64,000 nt of DNA from Herminiimonas sp. (GCA_028292665.1 JAQGLW010000189.1:1-64000); one strand, 5' to 3'; positions 16,546 to 27,690 are shown, counted from the first letter of the stretch. Numbers and translations: made by a program. The notes: a model not told the origin generated them from the letters alone.

Positions 16546-17736
16546 TCAGATTCGACGCGCGATTTCAGCGATGAGCTGCCGTGCGAGGTGCTGTTTGTCC
16601 GCAAGCGGGAAATTGGTATGACCTTTTTCATCGAACAGCACCAGTTCATTTTCATCTCTGCCGAAAGTTTGCGGGCCAAGGTTCCCGATCAGCAGCGGTA
16701 TCCCTTTTTTTTCACGCTTGGCCTTGCCGTATTTGAGCAGATTTTCGGACTCGGCGGCGAAACCGACACAGTAGGGCTTATTCGGCAATGCCGCGACCGA
16801 TGCAAGGATGTCCGGATTCTGCTCAAACAGCAGGTGCGGCGCATCGTCGTCGCTGCGTTTCTTCAGCTTCTGTTCGCTCACATTGGACACCCGCCAGTCG
16901 GCCACCGCGGCAACCGCAATGAATACATCCTGTTCAGTCACATGCGACATCACGACGTCATGCATTTGCTGCGCGGTGTGGATATTGATGCGATGAACGC
17001 CGTATGGAGTGGACAATGCGGTCGGGCCCGATACCAGCGTCACTTCGGCGCCTGCCTGATGCGCCGCACGTGCCATCGCATAACCCATCTTGCCGGAAGA
17101 CAGGTTGGTGAGGCCGCGCACCGGATCGATCGGTTCGAAAGTCGGGCCGGCAGTAATCAGGATACGCTTGCCGGACAGGATTTTCGGCTGGAAGATTGCG
17201 GCCACTTCTTCCAGCAGTTGCTCCGGTTCGAGCATGCGGCCCATGCCGGTTTCGCCGCATGCCTGTTCGCCGGCATCCGGGCCGAGGATGCGTATGCCGT
17301 CTGCCTTGAGTTGAGCGACATTGCGCTGTATCGCGGGGTTTTGCCACATTTCCACATTCATCGCAGGCGCGACAAGCAATGGCAGCATCGTCGTCCGTGC
17401 CAGACATAATGTCGAGAGCAGATCGTCGCATGCGCCATGGGCCAGCTTGGACAGGAAATCCGCCGAGCAGGGCGCGATGACGATTGCATCGGCGCCGCGC
17501 GTCAGATCGATATGCGGCATATTGTTGGCGATACGCGCATCCCACTGATCGGTGTACACCGGCCGGTTGGAAAGCGCCTGCATCGTTATCGGCGTGATGA
17601 AATGCGTGGCTGCCTGCGTCATCACGATCTGCACCGATGCGCCCGCCTTGATTAGCGCACGGGTGAATTCCGCAGCCTTGTAGCAGGCGATGCCGCCGGT
17701 CAGACCCAAAACAATTCTTTTGCCAGCGAGGTCCAT
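16546..17736 (-). CDS. coaBC: Bifunctional phosphopantothenoylcysteine synthetase/decarboxylase
   Basis: 396 residues catalysing two steps of coenzyme A synthesis. The N-terminal flavoprotein CoaC domain (1 to about 185) has GLTGGIACYKAAE, ATHFITPITM with the active-site His, APAMNVEMW and CGETGMGRM. The C-terminal CoaB domain shows ITAGPTFEPIDPVRGLTNLSSGKMG and AAVADWR. A good AGGAG precedes the ATG. It stands third from last in the ribF-ileS-lspA-coaBC-dut series. Confidence 0.97.
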   Translation of the reverse strand: MDLAGKRIVLGLTGGIACYKAAEFTRALIKAGASVQIVMTQAATHFITPITMQALSNRPVYTDQWDARIANNMPHIDLTRGADAIVIAPCSADFLSKLAHGACDDLLSTLCLARTTMLPLLVAPAMNVEMWQNPAIQRNVAQLKADGIRILGPDAGEQACGETGMGRMLEPEQLLEEVAAIFQPKILSGKRILITAGPTFEPIDPVRGLTNLSSGKMGYAMARAAHQAGAEVTLVSGPTALSTPYGVHRINIHTAQQMHDVVMSHVTEQDVFIAVAAVADWRVSNVSEQKLKKRSDDDAPHLLFEQNPDILASVAALPNKPYCVGFAAESENLLKYGKAKREKKGIPLLIGNLGPQTFGRDENELVLFDEKGHTNFPLADKQHLARQLIAEIARRI

Positions 17737-17795
17737 AAACGCTCCTGAAATGACGTCGCGGGATAGTGTAGCAGGCTAGCCCCGGAATACGATTT

Positions 17796-18296
17796 CTATT
17801 TATTAACACGCCTCAATTCATCGACCACAAATAATACTGCGCCGATGCAGATTGCGCTGTCGGCGACATTGAATGCAGGCCAGTGCCAGTTGCGCACATA
17901 AAAATCCAGGAAGTCGATGACATGCCCATACATCATGCGATCGAGCAGGTTGCCGATTGCGCCGCCTAAAATCAGCGCCAGCGCCCAGCAGAACAGGCGC
18001 TGACCCGCATGACGCTTCAAAAGGTAGAGAATGAAGATCACGGCGGCGATGGCGATGCCGGTGAATAAATAGCGTTGCCAGCCGCCCTGGGTTGAAAGAA
18101 AGCTGAATGCCGCTCCCTTGTTGTATGCGAGCACCAGGTTGAAAAATGAAGTCACCGGATGCGATTGACCGTAACTGAACATCCTGGTGACCGTGATCTT
18201 GGTGAGCTGGTCGAGCAGAATCACGATCATCGCAATGCCGAGCCACGGCACGAGGCTGCCGCCGGCAGTAGAGGAGAAACGATTTTTAGTAGCCAT
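17796..18296 (-). CDS. lspA: Lipoprotein signal peptidase (signal peptidase II)
   Basis: 166-residue inner-membrane aspartyl protease that removes signal peptides from diacylglyceryl-prolipoproteins. Four hydrophobic helices are visible. The two catalytic-Asp motifs are present: [22 protein letters not shown] and [11 protein letters not shown]. It follows ileS, as in most proteobacteria, but the 79-nt gap between them contains a strong REP-like hairpin (18328-18357). Confidence 0.97.
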   Translation of the reverse strand: MATKNRFSSTAGGSLVPWLGIAMIVILLDQLTKITVTRMFSYGQSHPVTSFFNLVLAYNKGAAFSFLSTQGGWQRYLFTGIAIAAVIFILYLLKRHAGQRLFCWALALILGGAIGNLLDRMMYGHVIDFLDFYVRNWHWPAFNVADSAICIGAVLFVVDELRRVNK

Positions 18297-18327
18297 GTCT
18301 TATATTTTTACTGCGCGAGGTTTATTG

Positions 18328-18357
18328 CCGTCACGCCGGTTTGCGCCGGCGTGACGG
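18328..18357. repeat. REP-like hairpin between ileS and lspA
   Basis: Perfect 12-bp inverted repeat CCGTCACGCCGG/CCGGCGTGACGG around a 6-nt loop. There is no T run on either side, so it is not a classical terminator. It resembles small palindromic REP units common in proteobacteria. Confidence 0.65.
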
Positions 18358-18375
18358 TACGATGGTGTGCTGTAG

Positions 18376-21252
18376 TCAGGCAAATTTTCGCGGTTCGCCC
18401 GCACCGAATAAATTCGCTACGCAACGCGCACAAATTCCCGGATGCTCTGGATGCGCGCCGACATCGGCGCGATAGTGCCAGCAACGCTCGCATTTTTGAT
18501 ATGGGGACGGCGTGACGATGATCGCTTCTTCCATCTCATTTGCAACTTCGGTAACGCGCGCCCGGGATGTAATCAGGATGAATTTCAGATCGTCCCCGAG
18601 GCTGTTCAGCAATGCATATTTGCTGCCGCCGGCTTTGATCTCGACCTCCGCCTGCAACGATGATCCGATTGCGCCGGAGACGCGGATCTCTTCCAGTTGC
18701 CTGGTCACGTCGGCGCGTATGTCGCGCAATCGCGTAAATTTGTCGAGCAGTGCGGCGGCATCGGCGACTTCGGGCAGCGCGTAATAGGTCTGCGTGAAAA
18801 TCGTCCCGGCGCTTGCCGCGTAAACTTCCCCGCCGGCAAATACCGACCAGGCCTCTTCTGCCGTGAACGACAGTATCGGCGCCATCACGCGCAACAGCGA
18901 TTGCGTGATGTGCCAGATAGCCGTTTGCGCGGAACGGCGCGCGTGCGACGTCACACCGCCTGTATAAAGACGGTCTTTCAGAATGTCGAGATAGAAACCG
19001 CCCAAATCTTCCGAGCAGTACATCTGCAGTTTCGATACGACCGGATGAAATTCATAGATCGAGAAATGCTGCAGGATTTCCGCCTGGATTTCGGCCATGC
19101 GGGCGATTGCATAACGATCGATGTCAAGCAGGTCCGCGACCGGGACCGCGTCCCTGGCCGGATCGAAATCGGATGTGTTCGCCAGCAGGAAACGCAGCGT
19201 GTTGCGGATGCGGCGATAACTTTCGACCACGCGCTTCAGAATCTCGTCGGAGATCGACAACTCGCCCGAGTAGTCCGTCGATGCGACCCACAACCGCAGG
19301 ATTTCCGCGCCGAGCGAATCGGATACCTTTTGCGGCGCCACCACGTTGCCTTTCGACTTGGACATTTTCTTGCCTTCGCCGTCGACCACGAAGCCATGCG
19401 TCAGAAGCGCCTTGTACGGCGCGCAGCCGTTCAGCATCGATGATGTCAACAGCGATGAATGGAACCAGCCGCGATGCTGATCGGAGCCTTCCAGATACAG
19501 GTCGGCCGGGAATTGCGACTGCTCTGCATGCGAACCGCGCAGTACAGTCTGATGCGTGGTGCCGGAATCGAACCAGACATCGAGCGTATCCTTGTTCTTC
19601 AGATAGATCGCCGCGTCGTCGCCGAGCAATTCTTTCGGATCGAGTGTCTGCCATGCCTCGATGCCGCTTTGTTCGACGCGCCTGGCGACCGCCTCCAGCA
19701 GTTCAGGCGTGCGCGGATGCAGTTCGCCGGTTTCCTTGTGGATGAAGAATGCCATCGGTACGCCCCATTGGCGCTGGCGCGACAATGTCCAGTCCGGACG
19801 GTTCGCGATCATGCCGTGCAGCCGCGCCTTGCCCCAGTTCGGGAAGAATTCGGTTTCTTCGATTCCCTTCAGCGCGGTTTCGCGCAGCGTCGGGCCGCCA
19901 TCCTTCGGCGTCCGGTCCATGCCGGCAAACCACTGCGACGTCGCGCGATAAATGATCGGCGTCTTGTGACGCCAGCAATGCATGTAGCTATGATCGAACA
20001 TGACCAGCTTGAACAGCGATCCGACTTCTTCGAGCTTCGCACAGATCGGCTTGGAAGCCTCCCAGATCGTCATGCCGCCGAAGAGCGGCAGCCACGATGC
20101 ATATCTGCCGTCGCCCATCACGGGATTGAGGATTTCGTCGTCTTTCATGCCATGCGACTTGCACGAGATGAAGTCGTCCACACCGTAGGCGGGCGACGAG
20201 TGCACGATCCCGGTGCCGGTGTCGAGCGTCACGTAATTGCCGAGGTATACAGGCGATAGTCGATCGTAGCCGGGATCGGCACCGGCCAATGGATGCCTGA
20301 AGTTGATCAGCGACAGCGCTTCGCCGACGCAGGTTGCGATGATGCTGCCGTCCAGCCCATAGCGCTGCAGGCACTGTTCAACCAGGTCTTGCGCCAGGAT
20401 CAGCAATACCGGTTCGCCGTTGCGCACGGTCTGCACCAGCGCATAGGTGATTTCGGGATGCACATTCAGCGCCTGGTTGGCAGGGATGGTCCACGGCGTG
20501 GTGGTCCAGATGACCGCATAGCCTTTATCGGTAGGCAACTTCGCCAGGCCGAATGCCGCTGCGATTCTGTCGGGCTCCGCAAACGGGAAACCGACATCGA
20601 TCGCCGGATCGCGCTTGTCCTGATACTCGACTTCCGCTTCGGCCAATGCCGAGCCGCAATCGAAACACCAGTTGACCGGTTTCAGGCCGCGATAGACATA
20701 GCCTTTTTCCAGGATCGTTCCGAGCGCGCGGATTTCATCTGCCTCGTTGCGGAAGTCCATCGTCTTGTATGGATGGTCCCATTCGCCGAGCACGCCCAGG
20801 CGGATGAAATCCTTCTTTTGCCGCTCGATCTGTTCGCTCGCATAGGCACGCGACTTGGCGAGGACCTCGGCCGTCGGCAGGCCTTTGCCGTATTGTTTTT
20901 CGATCTGGATTTCGATCGGCATGCCGTGGCAATCCCAGCCCGGCACATATTGCGCGTCGAACCCGCCCAATTGACGGGTTTTGACAACCATGTCCTTCAG
21001 GATCTTGTTGACCGCATGGCCGATATGGATGTCGCCGTTCGCATACGGCGGGCCGTCATGCAGAATGAATTTCGGGCGGCCTTTCGATGCATTGCGGATT
21101 TTCTGGTAAAGCTTTTTTTCTTGCCATTGCTTGACCCATTGAGGTTCGCGCTTGGCAAGATCGCCGCGCATCGGGAACGGCGTTTCCGTCATGTTGACCG
21201 GATACTTGCTTTGCGGTTTGTTCGCAGGTTTGCTGGGTTTATTGTCGGACAT
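18376..21252 (-). CDS. ileS: Isoleucyl-tRNA synthetase
   Basis: 958-residue class I synthetase. The HIGH motif lies at 76-79 in [14 protein letters not shown], and KMSKS near residue 630 in [12 protein letters not shown]. The editing domain CP1 contains [13 protein letters not shown]. The C-terminus has the zinc knuckle [12 protein letters not shown]...CARC. Length matches bacterial IleS (about 940 aa). A short basic N-terminal extension (1-20) is slightly longer than in E. coli. No T-box or other riboswitch is visible upstream. Confidence 0.98.
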   Translation of the reverse strand: MSDNKPSKPANKPQSKYPVNMTETPFPMRGDLAKREPQWVKQWQEKKLYQKIRNASKGRPKFILHDGPPYANGDIHIGHAVNKILKDMVVKTRQLGGFDAQYVPGWDCHGMPIEIQIEKQYGKGLPTAEVLAKSRAYASEQIERQKKDFIRLGVLGEWDHPYKTMDFRNEADEIRALGTILEKGYVYRGLKPVNWCFDCGSALAEAEVEYQDKRDPAIDVGFPFAEPDRIAAAFGLAKLPTDKGYAVIWTTTPWTIPANQALNVHPEITYALVQTVRNGEPVLLILAQDLVEQCLQRYGLDGSIIATCVGEALSLINFRHPLAGADPGYDRLSPVYLGNYVTLDTGTGIVHSSPAYGVDDFISCKSHGMKDDEILNPVMGDGRYASWLPLFGGMTIWEASKPICAKLEEVGSLFKLVMFDHSYMHCWRHKTPIIYRATSQWFAGMDRTPKDGGPTLRETALKGIEETEFFPNWGKARLHGMIANRPDWTLSRQRQWGVPMAFFIHKETGELHPRTPELLEAVARRVEQSGIEAWQTLDPKELLGDDAAIYLKNKDTLDVWFDSGTTHQTVLRGSHAEQSQFPADLYLEGSDQHRGWFHSSLLTSSMLNGCAPYKALLTHGFVVDGEGKKMSKSKGNVVAPQKVSDSLGAEILRLWVASTDYSGELSISDEILKRVVESYRRIRNTLRFLLANTSDFDPARDAVPVADLLDIDRYAIARMAEIQAEILQHFSIYEFHPVVSKLQMYCSEDLGGFYLDILKDRLYTGGVTSHARRSAQTAIWHITQSLLRVMAPILSFTAEEAWSVFAGGEVYAASAGTIFTQTYYALPEVADAAALLDKFTRLRDIRADVTRQLEEIRVSGAIGSSLQAEVEIKAGGSKYALLNSLGDDLKFILITSRARVTEVANEMEEAIIVTPSPYQKCERCWHYRADVGAHPEHPGICARCVANLFGAGEPRKFA

Positions 21253-21318
21253 GTCTTTTCTTCGAGAATATCTTGTGGATCAAACGGATTTTCAAAATTG
21301 ACGGATTTCGTTTGATCG

Positions 21319-22296
21319 TCAAATTCGGTCGGTCGCAGAGATGGCCAGGTCGCCTTGTTGCTTGAAATACGCGCGCGCCTGTTCCGCATCGCGCGCAATG
21401 GCATCGGTCAGTGTCGGAAGATCGATATACTTTTTTTCGTCGCGCAATTTTTTCAGGAATTCCACCCGGATCAGTTTGCCGTACGATTGTTCTGCATAAT
21501 CAAAAACATGGGTCTCCAGCAGCACTCTGCCGCTGTCGTCGACCGTTGGCCGGATTCCGAGACTGGCCACCGCCGGCAGCGGCCGTTCCGCCAGACCATG
21601 CACCTGCACCACGAAGATGCCGGAGAGCGCAGGACGCTTATGCGCAACGCGCAGGTTCAGCGTCGGAAATCCAAGCGTCCGGCCAAGCTTTTTCCCGTGA
21701 ATCACATGACCCGACATCGTGTAGGGATGGCCGAGCAATTGCTGCGCCTGCATGAAGTCGCCTGCCGCCAATGCGCTGCGGATTGCAGACGAGGAGATCC
21801 GGGCGCCGTCGTTCATGACTGTCGGCAGCGCCTCGACATGGAAGCCGTATCGTTTGCCGGCCTCGATCAGCAGCGCAACGTTGCCGGCCCGTCTGGCGCC
21901 ATAACAAAAGTCTTCGCCGACGATCAGCCATTTGACGTGCAGACCCTGCACCAGCACTTTTTCAACAAAATCCTGCGGCGACAATGCGGAAAAATGCGCG
22001 TTGAAATGTTCGACGATGATGCGATTGATGCCGGCATTCGCCAGCGATTGCAGCTTGTCGCGCAAGCTGGCGATGCGTGTCGGCGCTCTGGACGGATCGC
22101 CGGTCAATTGAGCGAAAAATTCGCGCGGATGCGGCTCGAACGTCATCACCGCCGTGTCCAGTCCCAGACGTGCCGCAGCCTCGCGCATGCGCGCCAGCAA
22201 GGCCTGATGCCCGCGATGCACGCCGTCGAAGTTGCCGACCGTCAGCGCACAGGGCGCGCGCGATTCGGCGTTGGGAAGTCCGCGATATACCTTCAT
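21319..22296 (-). CDS. ribF: Bifunctional riboflavin kinase/FAD synthetase
   Basis: 325 residues from the ATG at 22296. A TTG at 22326 extends the frame but lies almost at the predicted transcription start from the TATAAT at 22335-22340, so it is rejected. The N-terminal FMN adenylyltransferase domain has LTVGNFDGVHRGHQALL and VGEDFCYGARRAGN. The C-terminal flavokinase domain has GKKLGRTLGFPTLNL and ETHVFDY. It makes FMN and FAD and heads the ileS-lspA-coaBC-dut operon with 66 nt to ileS. Confidence 0.96.
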   Translation of the reverse strand: MKVYRGLPNAESRAPCALTVGNFDGVHRGHQALLARMREAAARLGLDTAVMTFEPHPREFFAQLTGDPSRAPTRIASLRDKLQSLANAGINRIIVEHFNAHFSALSPQDFVEKVLVQGLHVKWLIVGEDFCYGARRAGNVALLIEAGKRYGFHVEALPTVMNDGARISSSAIRSALAAGDFMQAQQLLGHPYTMSGHVIHGKKLGRTLGFPTLNLRVAHKRPALSGIFVVQVHGLAERPLPAVASLGIRPTVDDSGRVLLETHVFDYAEQSYGKLIRVEFLKKLRDEKKYIDLPTLTDAIARDAEQARAYFKQQGDLAISATDRI

Positions 22297-22334
22297 GGAG
22301 GAAGCTGAATGGAGAAAGAGTCGCAAAACCTTGA

Positions 22335-22340
22335 ATTATA
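22335..22340 (-). promoter_or_regulatory. Candidate -10 box of the ribF operon
   Basis: Minus-strand TATAAT in the context TTTATAATTC. No clear -35 hexamer is seen. The distance of 38 nt to the ATG at 22296 fits a short leader. Confidence 0.4.
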
Positions 22341-22593
22341 AATGTTTTCGACGGATTTTCCTTGCTGCAAACCCTTGATGCAAGGTTTGTTCAGACTCGA
22401 ACGGCGAACTTGCCGATACTGCCGGGCAGTAATCGGTAAATATCAGGATAACCGGCCGGCATCGGCTGTGATAAGGCAATCGCGCCGGTGCGGCGATTGG
22501 AGCGGCGAACGTGACGATACGATCCGGCAGTTTTTCTGCATGATGAAAGCCGGACAACGGACCGATATCCCGGTCAGCCGTCCAGGTTTGCCG
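22341..22593. other. Spacer with several imperfect hairpins
   Basis: Between the yidB-like stop and the ribF promoter. Palindromes with single bulges lie at about 22368-22389 (CAAACCCTTG/CAAGGTTTG) and 22410-22434 (CCGATACTGCC/GGCAGTAATCGG). A perfect CAATCGC/GCGATTG pair lies near 22473-22495. No T run marks any as a standard terminator. No gene is seen. Confidence 0.35.
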
Positions 22594-23010
22594 TCAGCGG
22601 CGATTAGTCAGTTGCCCGAGCAATGCGCCTATATCACCCAATCCGCCCTGCGGCGCTTTTCCGTCGGGTGTCAATTTATCGATCAGTCCGGGCAGCAGGT
22701 CGCTTAAATGACTGGCGGTTTCTTCCTGCGGCATACCGGTTTCTTCCGAAATTTGTTGGAGGTGACCATCGCCCAGTACCTGCTGAACTTGCTGCGAAGA
22801 GATCGGCTGATTCCGATCCGGACCTATCCACGAGCCGATGATATTGCCGAGACCTGCTTCCTGGAACCGGCCTATCAGACCGTGCAGCCCGTCGGATTGG
22901 CTGTTGTTGGAGAGCATGCCAAGCGCGGCATGCAGCAGCCTCGTTTTCGGATCGTTCGCTTGCGTCAGGCCATTGCCGAACATTTCGGATGCGTTGTCAA
23001 AAATTCCCAT
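22594..23010 (-). CDS. YidB-family (DUF937-like) protein
   Basis: 138 residues from the ATG at 23010 (MGIFDNASEMFGNG); the frame extends upstream without family likeness. Features typical of YidB: LHGLIGRFQEAGLGNIIGSWIG, NQPISSQQVQQVLGD and the tail GGLGDIGALLGQLTNRR, a Gly/Leu-rich region. The family's function is not established. It follows rsmE by 84 nt on the same strand. Confidence 0.82.
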   Translation of the reverse strand: MGIFDNASEMFGNGLTQANDPKTRLLHAALGMLSNNSQSDGLHGLIGRFQEAGLGNIIGSWIGPDRNQPISSQQVQQVLGDGHLQQISEETGMPQEETASHLSDLLPGLIDKLTPDGKAPQGGLGDIGALLGQLTNRR

Positions 23011-23094
23011 GGATTGTCTCCCGGATTGAATTAAATTGAACCGTACAAGGTTCTGACACGCTGCCGGCCCGATCATTCAATTGTTTGATCCGGA

Positions 23095-23820
23095 TTACAT
23101 TGAACCCCAGACGGCATTCAGTGCGGCGACTGCAGCCAGCGCTGCAGTTTCCGTGCGCAGCACGCGCGGTCCCATCGATAATGCCAATACGCCTTGCGCA
23201 CATGCCGCGTTTTCTTCGGCTTCAGTGAAACCTCCTTCCGGTCCGACAAGCAATGCCACTGCCTGCGGCGGATGATGGCGTGCCCAGTCGGATAACGATT
23301 GTCCGGCGCGGGGAGTAAGCAAAATGCGCAGATGCAAATCATGCTGTCCGATCCAGCTGTTGAAATCGGCCGGCTCCGCCAAGTGCGGCAGACGATTGCG
23401 CCCGCTTTGCTCGGATGCGGCGATCATGATTCCTTGCCAATGCGCCCGCTTTTTCGCGGCGCGTTCGGCCGACAACTTCACTACGCAACGCTGCGTGGAT
23501 AGCGGCTGGATCGAGGTTGCGCCGAGTTCAACCGCTTTTTCGATGATCCAGTCCATCTTCGATGCTTCCGGCAAGGCTTGCGCGATCGTAATGGCATAAG
23601 GCAATTCGATTTCGCGCGGCGAAAACGTCTTGATTTCGACGTGAATCCGCTTTTTATCGACCGATGCGAGCGTTGCGGTGAATTCGCCGCCTTCGCCGTT
23701 AAACAGCGTGATAGGGTCGCCCGGCGCCAGTCGCAGCACCAGCACGTGATGAGCGACATGGTCCGGCAGCGCAACGATTGCGCCGACGGACAGAGGGTGT
23801 GAATAATAGAAGCGAGGCAT
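23095..23820 (-). CDS. rsmE: 16S rRNA m3U1498 methyltransferase RsmE
   Basis: 241 residues from the ATG at 23820 (MPRFYYSHPL), close to E. coli RsmE (243). An ATG at 23862 would add 14 residues; neither start has a clear Shine-Dalgarno. It is a SPOUT-class enzyme that methylates U1498 of 16S rRNA. Visible: VLRLAPGDPITLFNGEGGEF in the N-terminal PUA-like part, and EASKMDWIIEKAVELGATSI. The knot motifs LLVGPEGGFTEAEE and LSMGPRVLRTETAALAAV are also readable. It diverges from tkt. Confidence 0.95.
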   Translation of the reverse strand: MPRFYYSHPLSVGAIVALPDHVAHHVLVLRLAPGDPITLFNGEGGEFTATLASVDKKRIHVEIKTFSPREIELPYAITIAQALPEASKMDWIIEKAVELGATSIQPLSTQRCVVKLSAERAAKKRAHWQGIMIAASEQSGRNRLPHLAEPADFNSWIGQHDLHLRILLTPRAGQSLSDWARHHPPQAVALLVGPEGGFTEAEENAACAQGVLALSMGPRVLRTETAALAAVAALNAVWGSM

Positions 23821-24238
23821 GTGGAATCCGTCGGCGGGCGCAGTGAATGTTTTTTCTGTCATTGGCGGCGCATTATTGATTGATCATGCGGCCGGTGCAA
23901 TCGGCTGCAAGCGCGTTGACATAACGCATCAGCCTCTGCGGTGTAAACGTATAAAGTAACAGCTGCTACAAGGCCGGGCGTCATAAGGGATTGATAGAGA
24001 AATCGCATGCGGTTTCATAAAAGTAAAAGGCAACCGGCCCGGCTGCATGCCGCACGGCCAGGCGGGGCGTCAATGCCGGTGCGGAAGACGGATGAAAAGC
24101 CGGCATCATGGCTGGTTGGATGAAAAGATGTTGATCGAATTTCAATTTTAATCCCGGTGCATCACTCTGGTAAAATATGGGGCTTTGCAGCAACTTGCAT
24201 CAATCCGCCTTCATGCCTCGTCATTTATCTCAATCAAC
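23821..24238. other. Divergent spacer between rsmE and tkt
   Basis: About 420 nt. A possible tkt -10 (TAAAAT) lies at 24171-24176 with no good -35. A 70-codon minus-strand frame at 23981-24193 has no recognisable sequence and is not called. Nothing else stands out. Confidence 0.35.
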
Positions 24239-26245
24239 ATGACCTCCACGCTTTCAACCACCAAAATGGCCAATGCAATCCGCGCATTGGCAATGGATGC
24301 AGTACAAAAGGCCAATTCCGGACATCCCGGCATGCCGATGGGAATGGCGGAGATCGCCGTTGCGCTGTGGGCCAGGCATTATCGCCATAATCCTGTCGAT
24401 CCGCACTGGATCGATCGCGACCGCTTCGTGTTGTCCAACGGCCATGGATCGATGCTGCATTATGCATTGTTGCATCTGACGGGTCATGATCTGTCGATGG
24501 ACGAGATCAGGAATTTCCGTCAAATGCATTCGAAGACGCCCGGCCATCCGGAAGTCGAAGTGACACCCGGAATTGAAACCACCACCGGTCCGCTCGGCCA
24601 GGGTCTGACCAATGCAGTCGGCATGGCGTTGGCTGAAAAATTGCTCGCCGCCGAATTCAATCGGCCCGGCTTCAGCGTGGTCGATCACTACACCTATGCC
24701 TTTATCGGCGACGGCTGCCTGATGGAAGGCATTTCGCATGAGGCGTGTTCGCTTGCAGGCGCGTTGCGCCTGTCCAGGCTGATCGTGCTGTATGACGACA
24801 ACGGCATTTCGATCGACGGTCATGTGGAAGGCTGGTTCCGGGACGATACGCCGAAGCGTTTCGAAGCATACGGCTGGAATGTCATCCGCAGTATCGACGG
24901 CCACAATGTCGATGCGGTTGATGCCGCGATCAAGGCGGCCAGGCAGGCCGACAAGCCGACGCTGATCTGCTGCAAAACGGTCATCGGCAAAGGCGCGCCG
25001 AACATGCAGGGTACCGACAAGGTGCATGGCAGTGCGTTGGGCGACAAGGAAATCGCCGCTGCGCGCGAGGCATTGAACTGGCCGCATCCGCCGTTCGAGA
25101 TTCCGGCCGATGTATACGCTGCATGGGACGCGAAAGCGCAAGGCCGGGCCATGCAGAGCGAATGGGACGCATTGTTCAGCGCGTACAGCGAACGCTATCC
25201 GCAACAGGCGGGCGAGCTGCTGCGCCGGATGAAGGGCGAGCTCCCGGGCAATTTCGATCAGGCCGTCAAAACCTACATCGCTTCCTGCGTCGAGAAAAAG
25301 GAAACCGTCGCAACCCGCAAGGCCAGCCAGAATGCGATCCAGGCATTGGCGCAGGTGCTGCCGGAGTTTCTCGGCGGTTCCGCCGATCTGACCGGCTCCA
25401 ACCTGACCAACTGGAAAGAATCGATCGCAGTGCGGGCCGATCAGCCGGGCAATCACATCAATTACGGTGTGCGCGAATTCGGCATGAGCGCAATCATGAA
25501 CGGCATTGCGCTGCATGGCGGTTATATCCCGTTCGGCGCGACTTTCCTGACGTTTTCCGACTACAGCCGCAATGCGTTGCGGATGGCGGCACTGATGAAG
25601 ATCCGTTCGATTTTCGTATTCACGCACGATTCGATCGGCCTCGGCGAAGACGGTCCGACCCATCAATCGGTCGAGCATGTGTCGAGCCTGCGCCTGATTC
25701 CGAACCTGGATAACTGGCGTCCGTGCGATACGGTCGAATCAGGCGTGGCGTGGGAGCAGGCGCTCAGACGCCGGCAAGGTCCGACCACACTGATTTTTTC
25801 GCGCCAGAATCTGCAGTACCAGGAACGGACGGCGGAACAGATCGCCGACATCAGCCGCGGCGGTTATGTACTGAAAGACGCGGCCGGCGCCAAGGCAATC
25901 CTGATCGCGACCGGTTCCGAAGTCGAACTCGCCGTTCAAGCTGCCGGCGAGCTTGCCAAACAAGGCATACCGGTGCGCGTCGTGTCGATGCCGAGCACGG
26001 ATGTCTTCGATCGGCAGGATGCCGCGTACAAGGCGGGCGTATTGCCGAAAGGTTTGCCGCGCGTGGCGGTCGAGGCGGGCGTCACCGACTTCTGGTACAA
26101 GTACGTCGGCCTGGAAGGCGCGGTGGTCGGCATCGACACCTTCGGCGAGTCGGCGCCGGCAGGCGTGCTGTTCAAGCATTTCGGGTTCACGACGGAAAAA
26201 GTTGTCGCTGCGGTGAAAAATCTGGTTATTGCAGGACAGGGTTAA
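24239..26245 (+). CDS. tkt: Transketolase
   Basis: 668 residues from the ATG at 24239 ([20 protein letters not shown]); upstream codons in frame lack homology. A thiamine-diphosphate enzyme of the non-oxidative pentose phosphate pathway and Calvin-type carbon rearrangement. The substrate-channel motif is [13 protein letters not shown], the ThDP-binding motif is [15 protein letters not shown], and the activating glutamate region is [15 protein letters not shown]. Length matches E. coli TktA (663). The gap gene follows 76 nt downstream, so a co-transcribed tkt-gap pair is likely. Confidence 0.97.
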   Translation: MTSTLSTTKMANAIRALAMDAVQKANSGHPGMPMGMAEIAVALWARHYRHNPVDPHWIDRDRFVLSNGHGSMLHYALLHLTGHDLSMDEIRNFRQMHSKTPGHPEVEVTPGIETTTGPLGQGLTNAVGMALAEKLLAAEFNRPGFSVVDHYTYAFIGDGCLMEGISHEACSLAGALRLSRLIVLYDDNGISIDGHVEGWFRDDTPKRFEAYGWNVIRSIDGHNVDAVDAAIKAARQADKPTLICCKTVIGKGAPNMQGTDKVHGSALGDKEIAAAREALNWPHPPFEIPADVYAAWDAKAQGRAMQSEWDALFSAYSERYPQQAGELLRRMKGELPGNFDQAVKTYIASCVEKKETVATRKASQNAIQALAQVLPEFLGGSADLTGSNLTNWKESIAVRADQPGNHINYGVREFGMSAIMNGIALHGGYIPFGATFLTFSDYSRNALRMAALMKIRSIFVFTHDSIGLGEDGPTHQSVEHVSSLRLIPNLDNWRPCDTVESGVAWEQALRRRQGPTTLIFSRQNLQYQERTAEQIADISRGGYVLKDAAGAKAILIATGSEVELAVQAAGELAKQGIPVRVVSMPSTDVFDRQDAAYKAGVLPKGLPRVAVEAGVTDFWYKYVGLEGAVVGIDTFGESAPAGVLFKHFGFTTEKVVAAVKNLVIAGQG

Positions 26246-26321
26246 GCGAGGCGGCCAGGCCACCCTTGAGGTGGTACCTGTCCCCGACAAGTTGATAATT
26301 ACTTTTGTTCAGGAGAAAACA

Positions 26322-27332
26322 ATGACTATCAAGGTTGCAATCAACGGCTACGGCCGCATCGGCCGCAACATCCTTCGCGCGCATTACGAAGGCGGGAAAA
26401 AGAACGACATCCAGATCGTCGCCATCAATGATCTGGGCGACGCCAAGTCGAACGCCCATCTGACCCGCTACGATACTGTCCACGGCAAATTTCCCGGCAC
26501 CGTCACGGTCGATGGCGACAACATGATCGTCAACGGCGACAAGATCAAGGTCTTCGCGCAGCGCAATCCGGCCGACATTCCCTGGGGCGAGCTCGGCGTC
26601 GATGTCGTGCTCGAATGCACCGGTTTTTTCACCACGAAGGAAAAGGCATCGGCTCACATCAAGGGCGGCGCCAAGAAGGTGATCATTTCCGCCCCGGGCG
26701 GCAAGGATGTCGATGCAACAATCGTCTACGGCGTCAATCACGGCGTGCTGAAATCATCCGATACCGTCATCTCGAACGCATCGTGCACCACCAATTGCTT
26801 GGCGCCATTGGTCAAGCCGCTGCACGACAAGATCGGAGTGGTCAACGGTTTGATGACGACCGTGCATTCCTACACCAACGATCAGGTATTGACCGATGTG
26901 ATGCATGAAGATTTGCGCCGCGCCCGTTCCGCCACCCAGTCGATGATCCCGACCAAGACCGGCGCCGCTGCCGCAGTCGGCCTGGTATTGCCGGAATTGA
27001 ACGGCAGGCTCGACGGCTTTGCGATCCGGGTGCCGACGATCAATGTGTCGATCGTCGACCTGTCGTTCATTGCCGCGCGCGACACGACGGTCGAGGAAGT
27101 GAATGCGATCATGAAGGATGCCTCCGAAGGCGCATTGAAGGGCATCCTGACCTACAATACCGAGCCGCTGGTATCGATCGACTTCAATCATAATCCGGCA
27201 TCGAGCAATTTCGATGAAACGCTGACCAAGGTTTCCGGCCGGCTGGTGAAGGTGTCGTCATGGTATGACAACGAGTGGGGATTCTCCAACCGCATGCTCG
27301 ATACCACCGTTGCACTGATGTCCGCCAAATAA
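26322..27332 (+). CDS. gap: Glyceraldehyde-3-phosphate dehydrogenase, type I
   Basis: 336 residues from the ATG at 26322 with AGGAG at 26311-26315; a longer upstream frame overlaps tkt and is rejected. The Rossmann motif is [13 protein letters not shown], the catalytic Cys is in [14 protein letters not shown], and [11 protein letters not shown] and [12 protein letters not shown] are typical. NAD specificity is suggested by AINDLGD in the second strand, where NADP-dependent forms usually differ. It follows tkt, as in other Burkholderiales. Confidence 0.97.
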   Translation: MTIKVAINGYGRIGRNILRAHYEGGKKNDIQIVAINDLGDAKSNAHLTRYDTVHGKFPGTVTVDGDNMIVNGDKIKVFAQRNPADIPWGELGVDVVLECTGFFTTKEKASAHIKGGAKKVIISAPGGKDVDATIVYGVNHGVLKSSDTVISNASCTTNCLAPLVKPLHDKIGVVNGLMTTVHSYTNDQVLTDVMHEDLRRARSATQSMIPTKTGAAAAVGLVLPELNGRLDGFAIRVPTINVSIVDLSFIAARDTTVEEVNAIMKDASEGALKGILTYNTEPLVSIDFNHNPASSNFDETLTKVSGRLVKVSSWYDNEWGFSNRMLDTTVALMSAK

Positions 27333-27358
27333 TCAAGTCGGCAGCAGAGCTTTATCAT

Positions 27359-27390
27359 GGAAAGTCATGCCTGCAACAGGCTGACTTTCC
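27359..27390 (+). terminator. Hairpin after gap
   Basis: GGAAAGTCA/TGACTTTCC (27359-27367 with 27382-27390) with an inner GCCTG/CAGGC and a 3-nt loop. It lies 27 nt after the gap stop. There is no T run, so termination would be weak or Rho-assisted. Confidence 0.45.
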
Positions 27391-27458
27391 CGGACAAGAT
27401 TCATTGAACCGTAACCGCTGCAGACATATGTTCCGCAGGGCATCGCGTCTCTAATCCT

Positions 27459-27659
27459 CTAATTTTTAGGCACCGGCGTATATCCGGCCTCCCGAATCGC
27501 TTGCTCGATGCCGTGGGCATCGGATGCGCCTTCAATGCGCACCATGTGCCCTTTCAGATCCACCTCTACCGAAGCCTTCGGGTCGGCGCCCTTGACTGCC
27601 TTGGTAATCGTGCTGACGCAGTGACTGCAGGTCATGTCTTCCACTTTGAACTCAAGCAT
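27459..27659 (-). CDS. copZ: Copper chaperone CopZ-like heavy-metal-associated protein
   Basis: 66 residues from the ATG at 27659, with AGGAG 6-7 nt upstream. A single HMA domain with the Cu(I)-binding MTCSHC motif (MLEFKVEDMTCSHC) and the family pattern VKGADPKASVEVDL. It carries Cu(I) in the cytosol and is expected to pass it to CopA. It is divergent from copA and has its own MerR-type promoter (27691-27721), so both arms should respond to CueR. Confidence 0.92.
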   Translation of the reverse strand: MLEFKVEDMTCSHCVSTITKAVKGADPKASVEVDLKGHMVRIEGASDAHGIEQAIREAGYTPVPKN

Positions 27660-27690
27660 TTTCTGCTCCTGAAATAAAAATCGAACGGTC

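Noticed and set aside
21253-21318. Search for a T-box before ileS and an FMN riboswitch before ribF
   Set aside because: Neither the specifier/T-box elements nor the FMN-aptamer conserved segments could be found, and the spacers are too short.
24254-25678. 474-codon antisense frame over tkt
   Set aside because: No domain-like sequence; tkt motifs are intact on the plus strand.
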